From: Micropterix aruncella
Lineage: Eukaryota; Arthropoda; Insecta; Lepidoptera; Micropterigidae
Reading direction: 5' to 3'
DNA: 64,000 nucleotides
Assembly: GCA_944548615.1 (NCBI GenBank)
Contig: OX155963.1
Coordinates: forward strand, 17,202,075 to 17,266,074
The notes beneath the pieces were generated by a model, which had not been told where the DNA came from, searched no databases, and worked only from the letters and a program-made list of their open reading frames with translations. How positions within the stretch are numbered: position 1 is the stretch's first letter; each line of letters begins with the position of its first letter. This document shows, one piece after another, positions 35,582-63,039 of the stretch. Both the position numbers and the translations under genes were made by a program.

Positions 35582-35956
35582 CTCTGAGTACCTGCTATCA
35601 CATGACCGCGGACAAAGGATAAACATTTTTAACCAATATTTTGGGTTTCTGGGACATCAAAACTTAGGTACATCAATTCCTAGTTTTATATTTATAGTTT
35701 TATATTTATAGTTTTCTGTCTATTTTATCGTTTTAATTTTCACTTTTGTGTAGCCAACGCAAGACGTAATATAAACTTAAACTAACGGTTAGCTAAAATA
35801 CAATGCCGCAAGGTAATAAGCTCGCCTTTAAATTGAATTAAAGAGTTTTATTCTTGTTAATAATTCCTTAAAATCTATTTTTCCCATCACAATACAAAAG
35901 TCCATAAGTCATAAAACCCCTATTGTCATAAAAAGTTCCGAAATTGGGCTAGTCCG

Positions 35957-36001
35957 GGAATATTAAGTATGTAGACTAACAGTCTACATACTTAATATTC
36001 C
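35957..36001. repeat. Perfect 21-bp-arm hairpin
   Basis: GGAATATTAAGTATGTAGAC plus T, a three-base loop AAC, and the exact reverse complement. It is too short for a typical animal pre-miRNA. Probably a foldback or deletion remnant of a MITE. Confidence 0.95.
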
Positions 36002-36004
36002 AGA

Positions 36005-36700
36005 TTGTTAACCATGCTAATACGGTGCAATTACCTAAGCTTGATATCGAAATATGGATCGACGCCGTCCAAGATGGCATAATAAAAATATCTATATTTT
36101 ACAGTTGACCTGTTCTTTGCAGCGACGTATACGGTTGCTGTCGTCTGCGGTGCTATTGGTCGAAGGTTTTTACTTTTGTTCAAACTGTACTCACAGGAAA
36201 CAATGTTTGATAAATAATCGTACTACATAAAAACAAAATAATTTCTGGCAACGCTGCGCAGGGGCAAACTAAAAATACGTGTTGCCCACACCACGAAGCA
36301 CAAATCCCCGATGTTGATACAAATAAACAATTTTGATTAAATAATTCCAACTAGCTCTAAAAATCGTAATAATTCAAGTTAAGCTAGTTTAATTTCGACT
36401 TCAACTGAAAATAATTGTTTGTACCGTTTTTGCGGTTTTTCTCAGGCTGTCTATCACATAAATGCACGTTTGGCTCGCTGGCCAGAAATCCCACGGTATC
36501 CATCTCTTTTATTTATAGACACGAAAGCGAGATTGCCATGTTTTCGAATTTTCGGGAATAGTATAGATTAAAAAGCAGTGTATTATTATCATCTTTTAAT
36601 CATGTCGGTTGTGTTTATTTTAATGTAATTAAAAATCAGTTCTTGGAGCCGCATTCCTTCGGTGGCCGCCTCGCTCCCAGCCTTGCCTTTTTATATAATC
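36005..36700. other. Intergenic DNA
   Basis: No element recognised. Confidence 0.5.
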
Positions 36701-36703
36701 ATT

Positions 36704-36982
36704 TTAATGTGGCATGGTGATGACGGCGTTCCACAGGTTTTCGAATTGAGGAACGGGAGTCGCCGCCTTCAAATCGGTCTTCTGGGAGACTGCAGCAGTT
36801 CTGAAAATGAAATAGGTACCTACATAATACGTGGATAACGCCGAGATAACCTTTTGCACTTCGAAAATAATGGTGGTGCCGCGATAATTTCCATGATTTG
36901 TTTTGGTTTCTGCTGCGCAAATGCGGCAATTGTCATTTTTTGCCGAATTTTGCCATATTTGGACCCGTCTGTCAAGTTTCAT
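36704..36982 (-). CDS. Exon-like minus-strand ORF, uncertain
   Basis: A frame with an ATG at 36982 reads MKLDRRVQIWQNSAKNDNCR and contains a CRIC pair of cysteines. A good splice acceptor, TTTCATTTTCAG, at about 36800 precedes TAAVSQKTDLKAATPVPQ and ENLWNAVITMPH, ending at TAA. Codon use in the last 95 bases is GC-richer than the flanks. It could be a terminal exon of an unrecognised gene, perhaps an alternative 3' exon of the gene at 39-40.6 kb on the same strand. All three frames after the acceptor are partly open, so this is weak. Confidence 0.25.
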   Translation of the reverse strand: MKLDRRVQIWQNSAKNDNCRICAAETKTNHGNYRGTTIIFEVQKVISALSTYYVGTYFIFRTAAVSQKTDLKAATPVPQFENLWNAVITMPH

Positions 36983-37040
36983 AAATTAGTCCCGAATCCT
37001 CTGAAATTCGATTAGTATACCCAACGTCGACGTTTATGCA

Positions 37041-37200
37041 GTTTAGCGAACTCTTCTACATTGTCTGTTTTATTACCATGTTTTAATGCCCCCTCACTAT
37101 ACTCATCACACTGATTTCGAATCTGTGTGATGAAAATCTTCCATATCTCTATAAATAAGCGAAATATAGGCGTTTAAAGAAGCGTCAAACACCGTCACTC
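37041..37200. repeat. Dispersed repeat K, copy 2
   Basis: It shares AACTCTTCTACATTG, CCTCACTATACTCATC and GAAATATAGGCGTTTA with copies at 33.8 and 63.85 kb. Confidence 0.7.
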
Positions 37201-37349
37201 GACTATGCTATATCGGATTAATGCCTCCTGTGAAATGATCTGATACTGATCAGTTTTGAAGTAGTCTGCAATGGGGAGTAAAATATGGTATATCAGACTG
37301 CCTTCTCGTTTTGCATGATTTACTGATACTTCGAATCGGGTTTCAAGTA

Positions 37350-38020
37350 CAGTAGAGCGTCGATTATCCGAATGTTGGTCAACCGAACGACCGCTTAACC
37401 GAACTGCTGCGGCCGCAGATTCTCGGTTAAAAACAACTTGATTGCCATGAATGTGATGAAGAAGACGTTCAAGAATGGGTGAGGGTTGATGATGCAGATC
37501 CAGTGTACCAAATCATGCAGGACAGCGATATTGTAGACCTCGTTAATGATAATGCTGACGCCGCCAGCATCTCATCGACTAGTGAATCAGAAAATGAAGA
37601 TGAAAAAATACCTACACCTTCTGAAGCATTTACATGTCTAGATACTATCTTGCGATGGTTTGAAGCTCAAAATGAAAGCGACCAGTATCAGATATCTGTA
37701 CTGAAAAAAGTGCAGGAATTAGCTGCTCATAAGCCGGTAGGCTTGCTTCGACAGACCAAAATTAAGGACTTTTTAAAGCGTTAATTTGTTCCTCTTCATG
37801 TACATGTATTACATACACACATATCTATTTTGTTCACTGGATTACTACTCACTATTATAATAAATAATAAAAGTTAAAACAGATTACATAGATAATACAA
37901 ATTATTATGTCCATATATGGTTTTATTAATACAGTTTTTAATACAGTTCGATTATCCGAATAAATCGGTTTTCCGAACACCCTTGTCCCCCAATTAGTTC
38001 GGATAATCGACGCTCTACTG
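37350..38020 (+). mobile_element. Tigger/pogo deletion derivative
   Basis: Terminal inverted repeats CAGTAGAGCGTCGATTATCC and GGATAATCGACGCTCTACTG are flanked by TA on both sides. The interior keeps only the last part of a transposase gene. An AACCGAACGACCGCTTAACC stretch extends the left terminus. The termini and TA duplication are those of pogo/Tigger DNA transposons. Confidence 0.95.
37437..37784 (+). pseudogene. Tigger transposase C-terminal remnant
   Basis: The frame enters as LDCHECDEEDVQEWVRVDDA, passes through an acidic stretch (SISSTSESENEDEK), and ends with LLRQTKIKDFLKR and a stop. The acidic linker, the EAFTCLDTILRWFE helix and the QTKIxDFF-like tail are typical of Tigger/jerky-type transposase C-termini. 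The DNA-binding and DDE domains are deleted, so the element depends on other copies for movement. Confidence 0.85.
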
Positions 38021-38311
38021 TATATTTGTAATCGAGATTGTGTAAGTATGTTTTATGGGATTGATACATTGTCATGTGACATGATCTCCTGATACATTGG
38101 GTTTGATATAGATTTGCAATCGAGAGCGTAATATGGTATATTAGATAGTTGCCTCCTCGTATGACATGATCTTCTGATACTTCCGATCGGTTTTTAAGTA
38201 GATTTGCAATCAATAGTGTGCGAATATGATATATCGGATTGATGCCTCTACTCAAATGATATGATCATCGAAAACTTCGAATTGTGTCTGAAGCAGATTT
38301 GCAATCGAAAG

Positions 38312-38462
38312 CCGGTGGCATAGTGGCTAGGTCGCCTGATCTTACCTTTTATGGTCCCGGGTTTGACTTCTGGCTAAGTTACCATTTTCCGTTGGGATAA
38401 AATTAACAGAATTGCATTTCAGTTCTGTCTCGAATGCAATAACAAGACACACCCACACATGT
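38312..38462 (+). mobile_element. tRNA-derived SINE-like sequence
   Basis: GCCGGTGGCATAGTGGCTAG supplies a box-A-like TGGCATAGTGG and, 35 bases on, GGTCCCGGGTTTGACTTC resembles a box B. A tRNA-unrelated body of about 90 bases follows. This layout fits an RNA polymerase III-derived SINE. The cloverleaf is not complete enough for a functional tRNA. Confidence 0.55.
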
Positions 38463-38465
38463 TAC

Positions 38466-38716
38466 ATATCGCACCTCCGATCAAATACAGTTATAACTTG
38501 AAAAATTCCAATTATGGTGTTTCTTTATAAAAAATATCGCCATTTCTCAATTTACACTCCCAAAAAGAGTCGTAACTTTTACTTCACTTGCCAATAACGA
38601 ATTTGTGAACTAATCTTTTTAGGAGTGTGAAATGAGAAATACTGATAATTTTTATAAAGAAACACTACAACTGGAATTTTTCGATTTATTACTGTATTTG
38701 ATCGGAGGTGCGACAT
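38466..38716. mobile_element. Fold-back MITE, CGCACCTCCGATC family, copy 2
   Basis: ATATCGCACCTCCGATCAAA faces TTTGATCGGAGGTGCGACAT. Internal arms with GCCATTTCTCAATTTACACT match the 17.6 kb copy. The right arm has small deletions. Confidence 0.92.
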
Positions 38717-39033
38717 GCACATGTATACATATAAACATTTTATAGTAGGGTTGGTTGTGGAAGAGATTGTCATAATTATGACAATACGCCCATTGTGAAA
38801 TTTCACAAGAGTAGAAACAAGCAAAACAAACCTACGTTTCGGTAGGTTGAGTTAGTTTTTTAAAACAATTCATACACATATGGCAGTAGGTTAAGTTAGT
38901 TTTTTTTAAATACCATCATAAATATCTATTTGCGGAAAGTTAGTTTTTAAACAAAAATTTTTGACAGTAAGGTAAACTGCATATATGCTTGAGATCAAAA
39001 TATGACAAGTGATTTTTAAAAAGATATTAGATT
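38717..39033. other. 3' flank of the small gene
   Basis: Degenerate repeats with GGTAGGTTGAGTTAGTTTTT and GCAGTAGGTTAAGTTAG cores. No clear AATAAA on the minus strand was found close to the stop codon at 39034. Confidence 0.5.
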
Positions 39034-40573
39034 CTAGGTTTTGTATACGTACTGCTGCAAATCTCCCACAGAAGACATGATCTCAACGTTGTTTTTCTTG
39101 AAGTTATGCGGGGAGTAGCGATTGTAGATTCCCCAGATGCTATCCATCAGCTTGCTGTTGTACTTTAAAGGATTATACTCCATATCTAAAAATAAATCAT
39201 CAATAAGAATTGATAGAGCAGTGAATGCACTCTGACCCTTTTTACTTTCCCGGGCTATTAACCGACCAGGAGGGAAAGTATTGTGAATGCGCATTTTATT
39301 TTCTGAGGAAGATGGAAATATCTATTTTGAGCCCTCCTGAGACGATTAAGACCATTTACAGATTGAAGTCTGTTTTTGTGTGTATAACTTCACGATAGCG
39401 CCCAATTTCTTCATTGATTGAGCAGAAATTTGGTATGGAGGCATTATTTGGTAATGGCAAGAGTTCACAAGATTGGTTGAAATTGGTCCACCAGGTGGCG
39501 CGCTAGTCATATATAAATATCGAAATATTGGACTTACAGACTTGAAATTTGGTACACAAATACCTTGTAGGACCGAAATCTCATTGTGAAATTTTGATCG
39601 GAATATCTCATATATAAGCTACACTAATAATATTTAACTTCAGCCATATATTTTCATCAAATATTAACACCGAGCCGCCCAAGGCAAGCCGAGAAACGAA
39701 CCAAGCCGCTCGAGGCCATTGTGTAACGGAACCCAAACAGGTTTGTCTGCCGGCCGAGAGAGCGCGCTCATTGATTGTAATTATGAAATTAATATTCAGA
39801 TAAAATCAGTCCTTGGCTTCTTACCGGTAATTTCTTGGGGTGGCAAAAACGATTTTTATATATTTTATAACTTATTATAAAGCCTGCAGATAGGGCAAGA
39901 TGGTCAAAAGAAGCGTAACAATATTTTAAAAAATATGAGTATTCCGACGAGTCATTGTATTAAATATTAGTAGCAATATAACAAAATTATGAGTATTCCA
40001 GCGAGGCATTGTATTAAATATTAGTAGCAATATTTAACAAAATATGAGTATTTCAGCGAGGCATTGTATTAAATATTAGAGTAGCAATATTAAAAAATTA
40101 TGAATATATTCCGGCGAGGAATTGTATTAAATATTAGTAGCAATATTAAAAAATTATGGGTATTCTGGCGAGGCGTTGTATTAAATATTAGTAGCAATAT
40201 TAAAATATTATGAGTATTCCGGCGAGGTGTAGGACTTACCCCTGTTGCATACAGCGCCAGGTTAAAAATTAAATACACACCTTTCCTTGGATAGAACTTA
40301 AACGGCCCCTCCTGCATGTTGGATACTTTGGCGAGCTGATGCTCGCGAGACTCGCGGATTTTCTGCGCGGAGAACGTCATCGGCGGAATCGCAGCCATAT
40401 CGAGCTCTATTTAAAGACGAAAACAATTCAAATAAGGACCATCAAAACATTCATAACGAATAGCAAAACTCACCTAGAACGAGGAAAATGGCCACGGTTC
40501 TCAGAATGGTCGTCAAGATGGTAGTCTTGCTTGTGTCGCACTCAGCACAGCCGACGTATTCAATCAACACCAT
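39034..40573 (-). CDS. Three-exon gene for a 125-residue protein of unknown function
   Basis: The exons are 40573-40474, 40406-40281 and 39185-39034. The donors CTAG/GTGAGT and AAAG/GTGTGT and the acceptors AAATAG/AG and TTTTTAG/AT are good, and both introns are phase 1. The protein starts MVLIEYVGCAECDTSKTTIL, continues through a hydrophobic stretch (residues 19-33, LTTILRTVAIFLVL) that could be a signal anchor or signal peptide, then a polar middle (FSAQKIRESREHQLAKVSNM) and an aromatic-rich tail (SIWGIYNRYSPHNF ... GDLQQYVYKT). No known domain is recognised and there are no clear dibasic prohormone sites. It lies 0.9 kb beyond the SdhA polyadenylation signal on the same strand. The second intron holds a minisatellite and a dispersed repeat. 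The reconstructed splice phases are the main evidence. Confidence 0.6.
39230..39640 (+). repeat. Dispersed repeat L, copy 1
   Basis: GGGAAAGTATTGTGAATGCG, CTGAGACGATTAAGACCATT, GCAGAAATTTGGTATG and CTTGAAATTTGGTACACAAA recur in order at 49190-49500 (inverted) and 59350-59730. At 39488 it carries CCACCAGGTGGCGCGC, a close match to the CTCF core consensus. It lies in the second intron of the small gene. Confidence 0.8.
39922..40226. repeat. 59-bp minisatellite, six units
   Basis: The unit contains TATGAGTATTCCGGCGAGGC then ATTGTATTAAATATTAGTAG and CAATAT. Six copies are visible with 1-3 differences each plus small indels. It lies inside the second intron of the small three-exon gene. Confidence 0.93.
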
Positions 40574-40599
40574 CAGATAGTAGCAAAAACTTAGTAAAA

Positions 40600-41490
40600 T
40601 CCTTCTCCTCGCTAAAGAAACGAAAGAAACCGGGAGCCGCACAATTGAATCGCAGCACAATAATATGATTCGATTGGAACTAGGCAAACGTGTGTTCGGG
40701 GCCGCTATCAGCTTCGAACAGACGGAGAGCTCGACCCTTACAGATGACCCCGCCTGCTATTTGCAATTATTTAATCAGTACCCCTGCTTTGATATGTTAT
40801 TTAAAGCTACGCAACAAGCGATAAGCATTTTGACAATATTTTCACTTCAAAATGAATTTTGGTATCTCGTAATAACGGAGCATGGCAGATTAAAACAGAA
40901 CGGTTTACTAAAATGGAATAAAAATTTCAATGTCTACAGTATTCCTGAGTGCATGGAGCTGCACAGACGTTCACCATAATTATGGCGATCCTATTTTATA
41001 AAAAAACTACCCTCTTTGTTGGGACTCTCTTCAGGTAACTCTTCATTCATAAGGCCATTGCAAACACGTGACATATATTTCCTAAATCATCAATTTTAGT
41101 TTTTTATATTTTGTATTCTTTTAAGATAGGTGTATTATGTACTATTTCGGTAATACTGCCTTTATCGAGACATACATTCAATATTCCGTTTTAAGCAGCT
41201 CGCAACATTTACTGTTACAGGTCAAGTCGGCCCAATTAACGATAACCTCCACTAGATAGCGAGACGCTTCATTAAAAAGAATTTGAGAACGGGCGTCTGG
41301 ACCATATTTTAGGCTTTTATCTCGTATTCATTTCGCAGCTGCCCGACAAATTAGATATTATTTCGAACAAAAGGTTGGGAAGACGGTCGCTTGACGACAA
41401 GAACGGCCCAAAGTTCACCACCAATCACTTTTAAAACATTTCTTTAATTAGAAATCGTAATTAAAAATACTTAGGTTATTAATAAAATGC
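40600..41490. other. Spacer between SdhA and the small gene
   Basis: It contains the presumed promoter and leader of the small gene (40574-40760, moderately GC-rich on the minus strand). Nothing else recognised; a plus-strand frame at 40665-40979 is the antisense of that leader. Confidence 0.45.
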
Positions 41491-41496
41491 TTTATT
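41491..41496 (-). terminator. SdhA: Probable SdhA polyadenylation signal
   Basis: AATAAA on the minus strand, about 590 bases after the SdhA stop codon. It is the first canonical hexamer noticed downstream; the cleavage site is not determined. Confidence 0.45.
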
Positions 41497-42087
41497 AAAA
41501 ACGTTTAGCAGTTATTTCTTTCTATCTACAACTGGTCTTGGAAAAAGATGGCTATTTCTTACAATATTTATACAAATCAATTTTCTCTTTCGATCAGATG
41601 GGCGAAAATTATAATTAATATTGACAGGAAAACAAATACAACTCAAAGGTAAAAATAAATTAAAACTATGCTATAATTTATTATTTTTTAATCGATTGTG
41701 AATTTAAGTCGTTTGCTTATATGGAAACAGATGTAAATGTACACAAAATCACAACAATTTAAGTACCTGTCAAATTATCGCTACGTGATAATCCAACTTA
41801 GGACTATAGACACAGTATACCGAACGGTAGGGCGATGCGGGGATAGGGGCGAGGGAAGCGAGCGGAGGGATACGTCACAGCAAACACTTTCGGTCGGCGT
41901 TACGCGCGGGTGGAGGTTGGCAAAATTCTATAACGTTTGAATATCTACATCGGCGGAGCAGCGGCCGTATGAGAGCCGTTAGGACTTTCAATTTCGCTCT
42001 AAAAGAAGCTACCGTCGGTATACTGCGCTATAGATGTCGTTTATCAGATTTGTACCTTCGTGCGGCGTATAGAAATTGAGGGACAAT

Positions 42088-59105
<17,018 letters not shown>

Positions 59106-59349
59106 CTGCAAAAAACGACAATATTAATATTCAATTAAAAACTCGGAAATTGTATGAAGAGTGGATACTTTAGTGTATTAGGGTTTGAAGTAGTGATACC
59201 TATAGAAGATTTAAACTGCAGCAGATAAATTATAGCCAGGTCTAAGGGCGAAGTCAGATTTCTCTCACCTCATTATTTCATCGCTTTATATGTGAGACTT
59301 CATACATGCCAACAACCAAACTTTTCAGGGAATGGAATAAACTGAATAA

Positions 59350-59730
59350 TATCATTCACGAGATGTTTTACTTTCCCGGGCCAAGGAAAAGTATTGTGTT
59401 TTTTTTCCGAGATGAAGACGGAAATAACCTTTTTGACGGAATAACCCCCTGAGACGATTAGGACCATTTCCAGACTGAAGTCGGTCTGGGTGTCTGTGTG
59501 TTTTCCTCAAATTTGGCATGCCGGCATCATTTGATCCATGGTAAGAGTTGAAAAGATTGTGGTTGAAATCAGTCCATTTTTCAATCTCGCTAGTCATTTT
59601 TCAATCTTGAAATATTGCAGGTAGAGACTTGAAATTCGGTATACAGGCCTTGTTGGACCGAAATCACGTTATGGAATTTTGGTTGGAATATCTTATATAG
59701 AAGCGATGCAAATAATATTTAAAGTCCCTC
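59350..59730 (+). repeat. Dispersed repeat L, copy 3
   Basis: CTTTCCCGGGCCAAGG, CTGAGACGATTAGGACCATT, CAAATTTGGCATGCCGGCAT and ACTTGAAATTCGGTATACAG align with copies 1 and 2. The CTCF-like motif is missing in this copy. Confidence 0.78.
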
Positions 59731-60224
59731 ATATTTAAGAAAATACTGTATCATTTTTGGAAAAATACCATTTTAACTTTTCGGAAGCCAGTCCATGCCA
59801 AATTTTCGAAGCCCTCGAAAATTTGTTTGTTGAAAGTATGTGCGAGCATGGACAGAACGATCCGGGTGATTTTACACCAATAACAATAAAAAACACCAAA
59901 TTTAATGTTTGGTGCATATGAGTTCTCACATATAGTAGTAGATTGACGATTTGTCATACCAATAAATCACAACAAAAGAAAAGTCAAAAAATAAAATTGA
60001 AATGAACGTTAGGGAATGTGAATTCAGTTGAAAAGTGTGCAGAGCTATTGGAGCCTATGTTCACGCTATATGTGTAATGCAAATTGAGTAATGCAAAAGC
60101 AAATTGCAGTAACGCTAGTTTTGTCAAGTTAGCGACTTAGTCGCTTGTTCTAGCGAGTTTTGAGGACTGACAGCAACAAAAAATTGCACCCGGCGACTTC
60201 TCTAGCACTCTTTGAGGATTAACG

Positions 60225-60280
60225 AAGACACGAATTACCTAAAGTCTTATATATATAGGACTTTAGGTAATTCGTGTCTT
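60225..60280. repeat. Perfect 22-bp-arm hairpin
   Basis: AAGACACGAATTACCTAAAG plus TC, a 12-base TA-rich loop, then the exact reverse complement. Not associated with a gene. Confidence 0.96.
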
Positions 60281-61379
60281 ATAATATTTTCCTTTTTGAC
60301 GCATTAGCATCGTAATCCGATTCTAAAAGCTTCCATTAGAAAGAATTACTAAGTCAAATATATCGCACCGGGTTAACTATTTTATATAAAGAATTAATCC
60401 AATAAAAGAACTATGTACAACAATGGCTGCCACCTCATTATGAGCAACATAAAGTAACGCCAAAGCGGATAATGGCCAGCAAAGTAGGACCCAAACAAAA
60501 AAAAATAGTTTATTGCAACAGTGGAATCTACAGATCAAATACATTTTGTAAATTAAGAAAAACCACGGATAGGTATTATAAATGTTGAGCGTAGTTAGAA
60601 AATAGACGAATCCCGCCATTGTGGTTTTTTGTCCACTTTCCTATAGATATTGTGTTTTTCCTGCTATATACTTTGTATACGTTATTTTTCTTTTATTTAA
60701 GACATTTTGCACTTTAAAAGGCTGCAATAAATGGCCGTTAGGAAATAATGTCTATTATAATTATATTGAACATTGGCGACTTCTAGTGGCTTTTCCGGTA
60801 CTGAAAATGTTTGGGCAGCAGCCAAGCGGCATCTGTTGGAGATCTCACAACACTGCTGTCAGTACTGCCAACTCTTTTCGCTAGATCTAGCGCTTTCATG
60901 TTTTCGTGATTTTGATGTCAGACCTCTTATTTTTACTAGATGATCTGAGAACATACCTGTTTTTTCCGTAGTGTTGATATGGGACTCACTAAAATACAGA
61001 ATGTTTAATATTTCAGTTAGATAGGTAAAAGGTTGCTTAGCTAAAATTTATCTTTTAAAGACTCAACTTTTCGTAGCACTCCTGGCTAGTGTTTGTGGAC
61101 AACCCAGGGTTCCGCGGCACCTAAATTTGTGAATCATTGAGTTAGCTATCATTTTTTATATAGATAGATACACAAATACCTTTTTCAAAGTCTTCTACTT
61201 AGTATTTCTTTGACATAGGAAGCTAGTTTTTACCAACCTATAGCAGCTGCACTAGACTAGAAATATACACCTACCATAGGGAACCTATAGACAATAACTA
61301 CATTATGTATTACCTATAAAGATACGAACATATTAATCCAAATCTTCAAATTATATTAATCCATCAAATCATATAATCC

Positions 61380-62130
61380 GTATATCTTTAGCCAAAATTT
61401 TATTTTAGATATATTGAAATTAAATTTCAAGACGAAAAGTTATTGTAATACTACTAATGAGGCGGCCTTACTATTTAAAATAAATTCGCTATGTTATCGG
61501 CGCAACTTGAATGATGCTCTGTGCCTCTATAAAATAATGAACGGTATATTCGATTGCTCTGACCTGGTGGGAGCGATCAATATTAACGCCCCAATGAGGA
61601 CCACACGCCAATTTGACCTGTTTCGATTGCCGCGCTTTAAAACTAATGCATCAAGGAATGGAGTACTCACACGCTGTTGTGAGCTTTATAATACCCATTT
61701 AAATGGTATTGATATGTTTAATAATTCCATAATCACTTACAAATACTCCGTAAATCAAACCCTAACCGATACAATAAGCTGACTTGGTTTTTAGCTATTT
61801 TTATTGATTATTATTATTATTATTATATTTTATATACGCCATTACTAATATCATACCCGCTCACACTCCACACTTACACGCTCAACACACTCCCACAAAC
61901 ACATACACACACCCTGCATACTCGACTCTTATGTACTTCTAAAATTGAAAAAAAATTAAATTGAAGGTACGTTAGTTTTATTAAGTAGTTAAAAAAAACG
62001 TAATTTATGTAATTTTATTGAAATCCGTAACCGGTTTTATTTGTTGTAAATCTGCATACATTTAAAAAAATATTATTACTGTAATACTGTGTGATTTCTC
62101 AATAAAGAATTGAATTGAATTGAATTGAAT
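61380..62130 (+). mobile_element. 5'-truncated non-LTR retrotransposon with (GAATT)n tail
   Basis: The C-terminal ORF piece is followed by about 320 bases of AT-rich 3' UTR, an AATAAAG and a tail of repeated GAATT/ATTGA pentamers (62106-62130). Short pentamer tails mark the 3' ends of several insect non-LTR families. Confidence 0.85.
61414..61782 (+). pseudogene. Reverse transcriptase ORF C-terminal end
   Basis: The frame reads RRNLNDALCLYKIMNGIFDC, then PMRTTRQFDLFRLPRFKTNA and SRNGVLTRCCELYN before a stop. The LFxxPxxxTNxxxNSxLxRxCxxYN ending is common to CR1/Jockey-group insect elements. The reverse transcriptase core is missing. Confidence 0.82.
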
Positions 62131-62479
62131 ATTTGGCGCGTTTTCTAATATGTCTGGAAGACTTCACAACTAGCACCTTTAGCGCTATTTCGTCAAACAA
62201 TTTGCGTGCATTGGCAAAGGAGGGTTGGCAGCACTGCATACAGGCCCGTAGCCAGAAAACAAATTAATTTCATTAATTTTCCTAGGAGGGGCCTGTCAGG
62301 TACGTTGACTAAAGTGTGACGTACCTATATTTTTTCTGGATGATGTCCAACCATTTTTACCACGTGCCGATGCAAATTTTACTGCACTATGGTCGACATG
62401 ATTTTCTTTTTGTTATATCTGTCTATTAAAAACATTCATCAGCGTCGCGGGCAAATTTTTAAACTAGTAATTTAAAACA
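62131..62479. other. Non-coding DNA
   Basis: Nothing recognised. Confidence 0.5.
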
Positions 62480-62972
62480 ACTTATTGAGATATATTAAGT
62501 AAATGCCACTGAGAGTCTTTGAGATGGGGTATAACACACCTCAGCAGTAAAAACTCGTAATAATTCTAAAACTATAAAGCGAGTTTGTTTTCTCAGTAGC
62601 TGCAAATGCTACATTGCCGTTTTGATTACTGCAGTTCATTCAGTCCGACATCAGCCTCAGAGCGCGCGACACATGAGAAAAGTGCGCTTCGGTATCACAC
62701 GAGTTCCTAAGAAAAGTCTTGATATATTGTTAGTTGAAGAAAAAGTTGAGTTTTGTATTTTTTTTCAAAAATAAAAGTCTGTTAAAATATATAAATAAAT
62801 ATGTCTTTTACTTAAAGCTATTTACTATTAGTTATTACAATAAATGTTCTATTAATAACTGTCATAAAGTATTGTTTTGTTGATTTTATTTCATTTTATT
62901 TTCGGGGTATGTCGAACCCTACCTCTAGTATGGCATGTGAGATAGTCTCCTAGTTTACAGAGGGTTAATAGT
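62480..62972 (-). mobile_element. TTAA-type repeat (family T), copy 2
   Basis: Its reverse complement aligns with 14986-15014 plus 16115-16555, without the hAT insertion. Read on the minus strand it starts TTAACCCTCTGTAAACTAGG, with CATGCCATACTAGAG and ATACTTTATGACAGTTATTA inside. This copy shows the empty site of the hAT insertion. Confidence 0.8.
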
Positions 62973-63039
62973 ATTTAAGTTGATTGATTTTGATGCTGTG
63001 TCCAAGGGTCCAGAACACCAAATAAGCTATTCCGGCGAG

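Larger units (their letters stand above)
37200..38312. repeat. Degenerate minisatellite, interrupted by a Tigger element
   Basis: Units of roughly 85-100 bases recur about five times. Each contains ATATGGTATAT or a variant, GGATTGATGCCTC, ATGACATGATCTTCTGATACTTC and AGATTTGCAATCGAGAG. The transposon at 37350-38020 splits the second unit, so the array predates that insertion. Confidence 0.8.
59110..61380. other. Presumed SdhA first intron, first exon and promoter, unresolved
   Basis: An exon encoding roughly 20 residues ending in phase 0 is expected on the minus strand but was not found. A minus ATG at 60619 (MAGFVYFLTTLN) has no suitable donor. The segment includes dispersed repeat L (59350-59730) and a perfect hairpin at 60225-60280. 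Confidence 0.4.

Noticed and set aside
35957..36001. A microRNA precursor
   Set aside because: The stem is only 21 bp with a 3-base loop, shorter than animal pre-miRNAs, and perfectly paired.
37200..38312. A CRISPR-like array of regularly spaced repeats
   Set aside because: The units are diverged, contiguous minisatellite copies without unique spacers, in a eukaryotic genome.
38312..38400. A functional tRNA gene
   Set aside because: Box A and box B-like sequences are present, but acceptor and anticodon stems do not pair properly; a SINE head fits better.
60377..60619. An 80-codon minus frame starting MAGFVYFLTTLN as SdhA exon 1
   Set aside because: No donor in the right phase lies after a plausible targeting peptide, and the frame is hydrophobic rather than Arg-rich.
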